NCBI GenBank assembly: GCA_964463485.1
Contig: CAYXDO010000079.1
Location: forward strand, 1 to 47,952
Length of the DNA stretch: 47,952 nt
From: CAYXDO01 sp964463485
GTDB lineage: Bacteria; Myxococcota; Kuafuiibacteriia; Kuafuiibacteriales; Kuafuiibacteriaceae
Reading direction: 5' to 3'
In this document: one piece after another, positions 8,519 to 15,673 of the stretch
Layout: each line of letters starts with the position of its first letter
How positions within the stretch are numbered: the first letter of the stretch is position 1
The notes under the pieces: model-generated
What the model was told of the DNA's origin: nothing
The model's database searches: none
What the model saw: only the letters and a program-made list of their open reading frames with translations
Program-made: the position numbers and the translations under genes

Positions 8519-9248
8519 GACGATCCGATCAGCGCGAGGAGCGCGAGGCCTTGGGATGACGGTCCTCCTGGCGGCCCATGTAGCCGGCAGTACGGGCTGC
8601 TTTGGGGCCCGGAGCCTGCCCAAGACGCATTTGGAGCTCCACGGAGAGTACGTCTCGCGGCCCGAAAACGCGCCGACCATTTCGGGCTTCTGCCGAGTGG
8701 AGGGCCTCAGCGCCGAGAGTGCGTACGACAAGTTTCAGGTGGTGGTCCGGCGCAGCCCGTACGAGCTGAGTTACAGCGACCGGCACGTGTGGGCGGTCAA
8801 GCCGAGCCAACAAGTCAGCGAGAAGGTCGCCCGCGCGCTCGCTGACGCGAAGGTGTTCTCGAGCGTGTCGAACGAGCTCGGAGACCAACGACCGACGTAC
8901 ACCCTGGCCGGCCAGCTCCAGTCCATCGAGCTCTACGACTCAGGGGACGTTTGGTTCGCGCACCTGTCGCTCTCGCTGAGACTGGTCCGCTTCGCCGACG
9001 GGCAGAGACTCTGGAGATTCTCCTACGAGCACAGAAAACCCATCGAGCCCGGGAATTTCGGCCACGGCGTGAGGGCCCTGTCCGAGATGCTCGCCGAGGT
9101 GAATACGATGGCGGTCAAAGAGCTCGCCGAGCTGGCCCAAACTCTCCCGAGCGAGCCCCCGAAGGAGGAGCCCGACATGCCAGACGAGCCCCCACCTGCG
9201 CCCAAAGCCCAGGAGCCCGTCGACATCCCGGAGAAGAACCTCGATTAG
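8511..9248 (+). CDS. ABC-type transport auxiliary lipoprotein (PqiC-like)
   Basis: About 245 residues. Signal peptide with lipobox AGSTGC near residue 30, then a domain like the ABC-transport auxiliary component PqiC/DUF330 (RSPYELSYSDRHVWAVKPSQ is typical), and a Pro/Glu-rich tail (residues about 205-245). A strong Shine-Dalgarno AAAGGAG lies upstream of the GTG at 8511. PqiC-type lipoproteins join the outer membrane to the MCE tunnel, so this is the last gene of the lipid-transport operon. The gene runs into the inverted GGGCAC repeat. Confidence 0.88.
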   Translation: MSKTIRSARGARGLGMTVLLAAHVAGSTGCFGARSLPKTHLELHGEYVSRPENAPTISGFCRVEGLSAESAYDKFQVVVRRSPYELSYSDRHVWAVKPSQQVSEKVARALADAKVFSSVSNELGDQRPTYTLAGQLQSIELYDSGDVWFAHLSLSLRLVRFADGQRLWRFSYEHRKPIEPGNFGHGVRALSEMLAEVNTMAVKELAELAQTLPSEPPKEEPDMPDEPPPAPKAQEPVDIPEKNLD

Positions 9249-9276
9249 GCAGAATCAGGCAGGATCAGGCAGCATT

Positions 9277-9482
9277 AGGATCGGGCACGGGCACGGACGG
9301 GCACGGGCACGGGCACGGGCACGAAGTCCTCGCAGAGCCGCGCCGAATTTCGACGCTACTGGCTAGCGAGCACGGGTCTCACTCATCGAGCGACGGCCTG
9401 GGTTCCTGAGGTGGTTCGCGCGTGGCGCGGACCGTCGTGCCCGTGCCCGTCCGTGCCCGTGCCCGTGCCCGTGCCCGATCCT
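9277..9482. repeat. Inverted pair of GGGCAC microsatellite arrays
   Basis: The left arm 9277-9324 (48 bp) has AGGATC, then GGGCAC units with a single 4-bp GGAC unit inserted, ending in GA. The right arm 9435-9482 is the same unit array on the other strand, also 48 bp, but its GGAC unit sits at a different position. Outside the arms are degenerate GGCAGGAnnA-type repeats (about 9248-9276 and 9483-9523). The unpaired spacer is 110 bp. It lies between convergent genes, so it could fold as a long hairpin and act as a bidirectional terminator; that role is inference. Confidence 0.8.
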
Positions 9483-9539
9483 AGTCCTGCCTGCCTAGTC
9501 CTGCCCAGTCCTGCCTAGTCCTGCCGAGCTGCAACTAAG

Positions 9540-9992
9540 CTAAGCCGTCTCGAGCAGATCTCGTACGTACCGGTCGAGCTCGGGCTCGGGCAGCGGCCAC
9601 CAGTCCTTGCCGACCGCATCCGCTACCAAGGCTTCCGTCGGCGTATCGAGCGCCTTGCGCAAGTAACCCAGAAATCGAGGCTCCGCGACCAGGAACAACC
9701 GCTGGTACTTGCCGTCCGCCCGCCCCTTCTGCAGCCGCATCGCCAAGTCCTTGGCGAACGTAACCGCGCTGTGCTCGTGAGAGTCTTCGCTCCCGCCGAG
9801 GGCATGCCGGCCCCCACCCATGCGGCCGAAGATGCGACCCGGACGGTCCGAGTCGAGCTCGGAGTCACGACGCCGACCTTCGGGGTGCTCGATCTCCTCG
9901 AGCATCGAAGGCGCGCGACCGTGAGCTGCAGAGTAGATGCGAGCGCCCACGCGGCTCGCGACGAGGACCCAGGTATTCGTCGGTGAGTTCAC
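9540..9992 (-). CDS. Host attachment family protein
   Basis: About 150 residues, matching the family named for a protein needed for attachment to host cells (PF10116). The N-terminal strand WVLVASRVGARIYSA and the C-terminal RLFLVAEPRFLGYLRKALD plus ELDRYVRDLL are typical. The GTG at 9992 gives the usual family length; an upstream extension is Arg-rich and looks non-coding. The family name comes from Agrobacterium work and is a weak guide here; free-living bacteria carry it too and its true role is unknown. Confidence 0.78.
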   Translation of the reverse strand: MNSPTNTWVLVASRVGARIYSAAHGRAPSMLEEIEHPEGRRRDSELDSDRPGRIFGRMGGGRHALGGSEDSHEHSAVTFAKDLAMRLQKGRADGKYQRLFLVAEPRFLGYLRKALDTPTEALVADAVGKDWWPLPEPELDRYVRDLLETA

Positions 9993-10178
9993 ATCGAGAA
10001 TTCGTGCAGATCGCGTGCCGCGTGCACCTACGCCAGAGTCTACGCGTCGAGGCGCAAGGTCCGCGTGTGCGGCGCGCGACTCGAAAGGGAAATTAACACC
10101 GCTCCCGCGGAATCGTTCACGTCGCTCGACAACGAAGGCCACCGCCAACGCCTACGGCGCCGCGGCTGCCGAGCCCGC

Positions 10179-11102
10179 TCACAACGGTATTTCGGAACGA
10201 TTGCTGACTCCGAACCCAAAGTAGTACGCGCCCGTGTTGAGATCGCTGGCGACCGTGACCCCGAGAAACGGGACCGCATAAAAATCGAAAAACCGTGCGA
10301 TCGCCCGTACGCCTGGATCTCGGTCGCCAAACTCACGGAGGATCTCTCCAAGCGACAGGCCCACATGAAAGCCGAAAGTTCTGCGCCGACTCTCGTGCCG
10401 CCGCACGGGTGAGTAATCTTCGGTGCTCCAAATTGGGCCAACGACCCAATAGCGAAGAAAGCCCGGCTCGATCCCGGCGAGCCCGAGCGCGCCCTTCGCG
10501 TAGAAGTCGAGATAATACGTCATGCCCGTGTAGTCGTTGATGAACTTGAGGAACGACTTGTCGCGGTACAAAAAATCCCGGCTTGGCACGTATCCCAGAC
10601 GAAGCCCGACGAGCGACCCCGCTTCCGGAACGAGCTGAACCAGCGCCCCGAGGCCGATACCGAGAGTATTGAAGACGACGTCACCGTACTCGAAGCCATA
10701 CTTCGTGAATCCGTCGATGAGCTCGAACCCATTCCAAAGTAAGCCCGTGAACAGCGCCGCGTACCACACGCTCGCCGTCGAGCTCATCCCCAGCTCCTCG
10801 TACACCGACGCCACGATGTGCATGCTGACGTAGGTGCAATACAAGTGACCCAGCTTGTCGGCTCCGCCCGCGTACGTGTCCCTCTCCAAGAATCCCGTCT
10901 CTCGCAGCGAGAACGCCTGAAGCCCATCTTTCCACCACGCTTGAGTTCCTACACCGAGCACCAATCCGCTCAGACCTGCCGAGGCCAGGGCGATGAGCGG
11001 CGTGTTCGGTCCTTGGGGCTCGAGCACTTGCGTGGTCGTCGCGGTCCCCGAGAGTTGCGCCCAAAGGAGAGGAGCCAGCAGGAGAGGAGCCAACAGGCTC
11101 AT
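10179..11102 (-). CDS. DUF2279 (YfiM-like) predicted periplasmic protein
   Basis: About 307 residues with an N-terminal signal peptide (LLAPLLLAPLLWAQL). The middle contains YGAxKLGH-type features: GGADKLGHLYCTYVSMHIV, GLLWNGFELIDGFTKYGFEYGD and a later strand-rich tail ending SEIPL. This is the DUF2279 pattern, whose members sit near phosphatase and cell-envelope genes. The two tandem copies of a GGAGAGGAGCC-type 15-bp unit (about 11064-11093) encode the repeated LLAPLL of the signal peptide. It directly follows the PAP2 phosphatase gene; an envelope role is inferred. The function of DUF2279 is not established. Confidence 0.7.
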   Translation of the reverse strand: MSLLAPLLLAPLLWAQLSGTATTTQVLEPQGPNTPLIALASAGLSGLVLGVGTQAWWKDGLQAFSLRETGFLERDTYAGGADKLGHLYCTYVSMHIVASVYEELGMSSTASVWYAALFTGLLWNGFELIDGFTKYGFEYGDVVFNTLGIGLGALVQLVPEAGSLVGLRLGYVPSRDFLYRDKSFLKFINDYTGMTYYLDFYAKGALGLAGIEPGFLRYWVVGPIWSTEDYSPVRRHESRRRTFGFHVGLSLGEILREFGDRDPGVRAIARFFDFYAVPFLGVTVASDLNTGAYYFGFGVSNRSEIPL

Positions 11103-11157
11103 GCCGCGCCCATCCCATCTTTCTTGTCGATTGTGAACGAGGTCGCGCGCTCGCGGC

Positions 11158-12420
11158 TCACAAGGGCAACCGGCCGCCGATGGACGAGAGGAACACGGCG
11201 GTCCGATCTCCGGACGACCCGAAGGTGGCAGTCGTGAAAGACACGGCGAAGTGCCTAAGAAGATCGATCCTGAGTGTGCCCTCTCGCGACACCGTCTCGG
11301 CCCCGTCCACCGGGAGCCCCACGCCGACGACGAGGCGCACGAGCGCGGCCTGGCCTCGGCCGAGGTCCAACGAGAGCCGCGGCCCGACGCGACCAAGCGA
11401 TCGCGCCGCTCCGTCGATCTCGACTGCGGAGTATCCGCCGAAGACGCCAAGACCCACCGGTCCGTAGGTGGCGAGGCCCTCGAGCACACCCTCGGCAAGG
11501 TACCCATCCGGACCGCCGGCCGCGCCCAAGCTCGACCGGACCTCGAACGACGAACCCAGGCGCCCATCGGCCGTGACTCGCACGCCTCCGAGCGAAGCAG
11601 CGAGAGGACCGACGCTCGCAATGCCACCTCCGAGGCCGAGGCTCAGCACCCACTTCGGCGGATGCGACTCGTCCTCCTCGAGCAGCGCGCGCGGGAGCAG
11701 ATAACCCATGGCCGCGCCGATCAGCGCACCCGCGAGCACGTCCGTGGGATGGTGGCGCGCGGAGGCCACGCGGAGCACCGCGTTGGCGCTCGCCAGCGAG
11801 ATGGCGGAGAGACAGGCGACCGCCCCGAGCTCCGAGCCGTACAGCTGTAGCAGCTCCTGATGCGCGCAAACGAGCCCGGCGGCCGTGAAGGCCGTCGCCG
11901 CATGGCCCGACGGGAAACTCTCGCGGGACGCCCTCGAGCGGCAGTCGAACCCCCCGTCCGCACATGGCTCCACGTCGGGTCGGGCCCGACTCAGCGAGTC
12001 CTTCACCGCCGTAACGACGAGGGTCGAGGCCAACAAAGCGACCGCGTCGAGCTCGAGGATCTGGAGCGCGAGCTCGCCGTCGATCCGCCCGAAAGCGTAG
12101 AGCGCCAATGAGTCGACTGCGAAGGGATAGGCCGCCAGAGCCCGATCGATCACGTCGCTCACGTCCGAGAGTGTCTCCCGAAGCTCCGGACGCACGGCTA
12201 TTCGCTCCGACACCAACGCATCGAACCAAAAATCGCGCCTCCACCCGGAGGATGGCTCGGTGAATAGTTTGACCGCCAACGATCCCGCGCCGAGACCCAC
12301 CGCGAAGCCGAGCTCCGGCAGGCCGCTTTGGTGCAACTTCTCGCCAAAAGTCGCCGTGGCCGTATGAGTCGAGCTCGATGGCTCCGAGAGGAGCGCACAA
12401 AGGAGAGCCAAACTCAGCAA
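11158..12420 (-). CDS. PAP2-superfamily phosphatase with C-terminal beta-rich extension
   Basis: 420 residues. The PAP2 signature is complete: K140 with R147-P148 (K-x6-RP), PSGH at 170-173, and R217-x5-H223-x3-D227. These dephosphorylate lipid phosphates such as phosphatidic acid or undecaprenyl pyrophosphate. Residues about 250-420 are beta-rich, low in charge and end in GGRLPL, resembling an outer-membrane barrel rather than helical spans. The TTG at 12420 gives a short signal sequence (LSLALLCALLS). It sits between the MshEN-only gene and the DUF2279 gene. A PAP2-barrel fusion is unusual; another reading is a large periplasmic tail. Confidence 0.85.
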   Translation of the reverse strand: MLSLALLCALLSEPSSSTHTATATFGEKLHQSGLPELGFAVGLGAGSLAVKLFTEPSSGWRRDFWFDALVSERIAVRPELRETLSDVSDVIDRALAAYPFAVDSLALYAFGRIDGELALQILELDAVALLASTLVVTAVKDSLSRARPDVEPCADGGFDCRSRASRESFPSGHAATAFTAAGLVCAHQELLQLYGSELGAVACLSAISLASANAVLRVASARHHPTDVLAGALIGAAMGYLLPRALLEEDESHPPKWVLSLGLGGGIASVGPLAASLGGVRVTADGRLGSSFEVRSSLGAAGGPDGYLAEGVLEGLATYGPVGLGVFGGYSAVEIDGAARSLGRVGPRLSLDLGRGQAALVRLVVGVGLPVDGAETVSREGTLRIDLLRHFAVSFTTATFGSSGDRTAVFLSSIGGRLPL

Positions 12421-12453
12421 AGTGAGCTCGGGGGCGAGGTCCGCGAGATGGGC

Positions 12454-13356
12454 TCAGTCTTCGCCGAGCTCCGCCAGGAACTCATCGCGATGAATCAGCC
12501 CTTTCTTGGCCAGGAGGCGCAGGACCGCCCAGAAACGACGTTCGAGCCGCGCGAAGGACTCCGCATCCACGATCCCTCCGCGGCTGTCGATCAACGCGCC
12601 GAGCGCCTCGCTGACCGCCGGCGACGTTCGCTCCGCCAACATCTCATCCGAAAAGCCGCCGTAGGCAGAGAACGCCGGACCCGGCGGCTGACTCGTGCGC
12701 GCGCCGAAAGCGGCCGGCGCCGTAGCAGCGTACGCCACTGGCTGACTCGGGCGGTACGGGGGCGGTGGTGGAGGGGGCGGAGCCGGAGGGAGCTGAGCGG
12801 GCTGGCTCCCTCGGACGACGGTGTCGACGACCTCCTCCCCTTGACCACCGCGTACGATCGTCATCGACCCGACCGCCTCTTCTTCGAGCGCGATCGGGCG
12901 ACCCCCGCGGTTGGCCTGCCACGTTCCATGAGCTCCGTAGTGCTGACGAATCGCTCGATGGATGTCGGTCGCCCGCGCGAGCACCGGCTGGATCTTCGCG
13001 CCGGTTCGAAAGCCGACCTCGTCGATGACTGCGACGTTGAGCGGATCGGCCATGGCGAGCAAGATCGCGTTGCCGCGCTTTTGGAACGGAAAGACGTCGT
13101 GTTGAACGGCCACGGACGGATCCAGCCGTTTCACGGCATCCTCGGAGATCGGAGCCGTGCTGAGGTCGACGACGGCGATCGACAGCGCGGAGCCTAGCGC
13201 GGCCACGAGCTGGTCCTCGGTGAGGAAGCCGAGCTCCACGAGCGCCGCGCCCAAACGGATCCGCTTTCGCCGCTGAAGGTTCAGGGCTTGATTCAACTGT
13301 GTCGGATTTATGACCCCGCGCGAAACGAGGATCTCGCCGAACCGCTTCTTGGCCAT
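12454..13356 (-). CDS. MshEN/GspE N-terminal domain protein
   Basis: 300 residues. Residues 1-140 match the MshEN (T2SSE_N) domain, which in type II secretion and type IV pilus ATPases often binds cyclic-di-GMP: FGEILVSRGVINPTQLNQAL and LGAALVELGFLTEDQLVAAL are the two repeated halves. A Pro-rich linker (PPPPPPPP-type, about 190-200) follows, then a helical C terminus. There is no ATPase domain, so this is not PilB/GspE itself. It could be a nucleotide-sensing adaptor. Confidence 0.82.
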   Translation of the reverse strand: MAKKRFGEILVSRGVINPTQLNQALNLQRRKRIRLGAALVELGFLTEDQLVAALGSALSIAVVDLSTAPISEDAVKRLDPSVAVQHDVFPFQKRGNAILLAMADPLNVAVIDEVGFRTGAKIQPVLARATDIHRAIRQHYGAHGTWQANRGGRPIALEEEAVGSMTIVRGGQGEEVVDTVVRGSQPAQLPPAPPPPPPPPYRPSQPVAYAATAPAAFGARTSQPPGPAFSAYGGFSDEMLAERTSPAVSEALGALIDSRGGIVDAESFARLERRFWAVLRLLAKKGLIHRDEFLAELGED

Positions 13357-13383
13357 CTCGAAAGGAGGATAACGCAATCTGGG

Positions 13384-13914
13384 ATGCTGGCGAGCTTTCG
13401 GCCGCCTTTGACACGGCCCGTGCGCAACCCCATGAAATCGCTGCATCGCTTGGCACTGAGCTTGACCGCGGCCGGCCCCGCGTTCAGGCTGCTGGCTCCC
13501 GTGGCGATCGTGAGCCGCTTCATGGACGCCGTAGACGTCGAGATCGCGGGCTGCCCCATCTCCGCGCGCTCCGTGCCCGCGTCGAACACCGACGCCTGCG
13601 GCGCCTGCCCCTACAACGTGGTGTTTCCGGGACAGCCGCGGATTGGCTGCTCGACTCGGACTCCCATCGACGTGTTCGATGGCGCTCGCGCCCACCTCTT
13701 GATCCGCGACCCGAAACTTTGCGCCGAGCTCGAACGCCTGTGCCGCGCGGGGGCCACAGAAGTGGGTGACGCAAAAACACGAGAGTGGCTCGCGCTCGCC
13801 GAGGCTTGGTTCGCAACGGCCGAGACGGACGACGAGCGCGAGGTCGCGTCGGTGGCCGCCCGATTCGCCCGCGCCGCCATCGACCGCGGCGTGAGAGTCT
13901 CGATCCTGGGGTGA
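13384..13914 (+). CDS. Hypothetical protein with conserved-looking Cys cluster
   Basis: About 176 residues from the ATG at 13384, or 160 from ATG 13432; not recognised. An amphipathic N-terminal stretch is followed by a central segment with several cysteines in a short span (AGCPIS, then DACGACPYNVV, then GCSTRTP), which looks like a metal- or disulfide-binding motif, then an acidic helical C terminus. An AAAGGAGG sequence lies 15 bp before 13384, which is too far for a usual spacing, so the start is uncertain. Its stop overlaps the possible GTG start of the DHH gene, so the two are likely co-transcribed. Confidence 0.55.
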   Translation: MLASFRPPLTRPVRNPMKSLHRLALSLTAAGPAFRLLAPVAIVSRFMDAVDVEIAGCPISARSVPASNTDACGACPYNVVFPGQPRIGCSTRTPIDVFDGARAHLLIRDPKLCAELERLCRAGATEVGDAKTREWLALAEAWFATAETDDEREVASVAARFARAAIDRGVRVSILG

Positions 13915-13916
13915 AC

Positions 13917-15272
13917 ATGAAGCTAGAGAGACGACCCTCGACTCCAAGCCCAACTCAACCCGTCGAGCTCCGCGCGGCGACTCCAGCACGCCTGCCGACT
14001 AGACCAACTTCCGATTCTTTCGAGCTCAAACCAAACCAGGCGAACGCGCTCACCACCTCGCCGCTGTTCGGACCACTCCCCGACCGAACTCTCCCGCCCC
14101 TGTCCGTCGCGCTCGAGAGCGACGCCATAACGCCGCTTCCGCTTTCGAAGCTTCCCGTGCCTTCGGACGTCGTGTCCGCCCTGAACGCCGCCAAGAACGT
14201 CTTGGTCGTGGGTCATGTGTTTCCGGACGGTGACGCCATCGGCAGCGCAGTTGGTCTCGCGCGCGCGCTGAAAGCCGCGGGAAAAAAGGCCGTGCCGTGT
14301 GTCGACGACACACTCATCGGCGGAAAATTCCGGTCAATCGCCGACCCCGGGGAGCTGAAGACCGCCGCCGATCTAGCAGGTCAGAAATTCGACACCGTCG
14401 TGATCGTCGACGTGGCCGAGTCCAATCGGATCGGCGGCGCGGCGGCCTTCTTGAAAACCGCGGAGCGCGTGGTCGTCCTCGATCACCACCAGGTCGCGGC
14501 AACTCACGAAGGACTGGGCCTGCCGTCGAAGACGCCGCTCATCCCGTGGGTTGAAAGGCGAGCCGACGCCGCAGCCTTTCTCGTGGCGGCGGTCGCGTCG
14601 CGGATCGTTCCGGAGTCCGACGGAGCTTGGCACCACGTGGCGCCGCCGCTGCTCGCGGCCATGCTGACCGACACGCTCGGCTTCTCCCAGAACGGAGTCG
14701 CCGGAGGTTCTTTGCGCGTTTTCAAACACGTGCTGACGACTCACGCCGACGGCGACCTCGAAACCATCGAGCGTCGGCTGAGTTATGAGTTGCCAAAGGA
14801 AGCGCAGGCCGTCCTCGACGGTCGATTCGACGCGGTCCCGAAAGCCTCCCGCCCTCGGGCCCGCAGCCTCCGAGCACAACGCGGCTTCGCTGTTCCCGCA
14901 GGCGCCGCCGCCGTGATTTCGATTCCGAAAGGCCTCCACACCCTCGCCCTCGAAGTCGCGAGACGCTCAGACCCTGGCGCGAACGAGAACGACATCAAGG
15001 GCGCCCTGATCGAGCGCCTCGAGAAGGTCGCGCGACGCGGCAAGCTCGCGGCCCTGATCATGGAGGGAGACGAAGGTTCGTTCGTCAGCCTCCGATCGAC
15101 GGAGCAAGGACTCGCGCTCGAGCTGGCCCAAGCCCTAGGGGGCGGCGGCCACGCCAACAAAGCGGCCGCGAGACCATCAGGGTCGCTCGACGAGGTCGAA
15201 GCAAAAGTCACGAAGTGGATCTCCAACTGGGACGAGGCCGAACGCCTTCGACTCCGCGTCGGACACTTCTGA
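13917..15272 (+). CDS. DHH/DHHA1-family phosphoesterase (NrnA-like)
   Basis: About 451 residues. Residues 1-85 form a low-complexity Pro/Ser/Thr-rich extension not seen in ordinary NrnA. The catalytic DHH domain follows: PDGDAIGS (103-110), VDVAESN (about 165), DHH (189-191) and LTDTLGFSQ. The C-terminal DHHA1 domain carries GGGGHANKAAA. Such enzymes hydrolyse short oligoribonucleotides, cyclic dinucleotide products or pAp, using Mn2+. The ATG at 13917 is chosen over GTG 13911, which overlaps the preceding stop. Which substrate it uses cannot be read from the sequence. Confidence 0.85.
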   Translation: MKLERRPSTPSPTQPVELRAATPARLPTRPTSDSFELKPNQANALTTSPLFGPLPDRTLPPLSVALESDAITPLPLSKLPVPSDVVSALNAAKNVLVVGHVFPDGDAIGSAVGLARALKAAGKKAVPCVDDTLIGGKFRSIADPGELKTAADLAGQKFDTVVIVDVAESNRIGGAAAFLKTAERVVVLDHHQVAATHEGLGLPSKTPLIPWVERRADAAAFLVAAVASRIVPESDGAWHHVAPPLLAAMLTDTLGFSQNGVAGGSLRVFKHVLTTHADGDLETIERRLSYELPKEAQAVLDGRFDAVPKASRPRARSLRAQRGFAVPAGAAAVISIPKGLHTLALEVARRSDPGANENDIKGALIERLEKVARRGKLAALIMEGDEGSFVSLRSTEQGLALELAQALGGGGHANKAAARPSGSLDEVEAKVTKWISNWDEAERLRLRVGHF

Positions 15273-15283
15273 ACGACTCTTCG

Positions 15284-15300
15284 CGCGGGCTATTCCCGCG
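15284..15300 (+). terminator. Candidate terminator hairpin of the DHH gene
   Basis: CGCGGG (15284-15289) pairs with CCCGCG (15295-15300) across a 5-nt loop, 12 bp after the stop. There is no T-tract, so it is a weak candidate. Confidence 0.3.
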
Positions 15301-15673
15301 ATCCTGAGATGGATCGAGGTGGCTCGGATGGGATTCATGAGTGAGAGAACCGAGACGCCTCGAGGCCGGTCTCGAAGTTGACGTCAGAAGAGTCGCTCCG
15401 GAAACAGACATGTCCGATCACGAACCGCCCCCTCGATTGGCCGAGTGACGCTCAGCCGCTACCTGGCGGACGAGATACGGTGCGTCGTCGAGCGTGTGGA
15501 AGCGCGCGATCTGGTCGACACCGACGCCGTGCTCGGCGCTAGGCCGGAGTTCGAAGGCCGCGCAAGGCAACTCGTTGGCGCCCAGGACTCATTGATTCTC
15601 GTCGAACGGCTGGCCGGTTGGACGCGGTGGGCGCTGAGTACCATCGAAAGGCACGAGGGCGGATGTCGGCAAC
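15301..15673. other. Intergenic stretch with no supported gene
   Basis: An open frame on the plus strand from GTG 15445 runs on into the end of the REC-NACHT gene. Its first 75 codons are moderately protein-like, but its continuation is antisense and Arg-rich and no start signal is visible. The minus-strand frames are interrupted by stops. I see no RNA gene or clear terminator. Confidence 0.4.

Noticed and set aside
9277..9482. CRISPR array
   Set aside because: The units are 6 bp, not 25-40 bp repeats with unique spacers.
13361..13368. AAAGGAGG as a start-deciding Shine-Dalgarno
   Set aside because: It lies 15 bp from the nearest ATG in frame, which is too far to decide the start.
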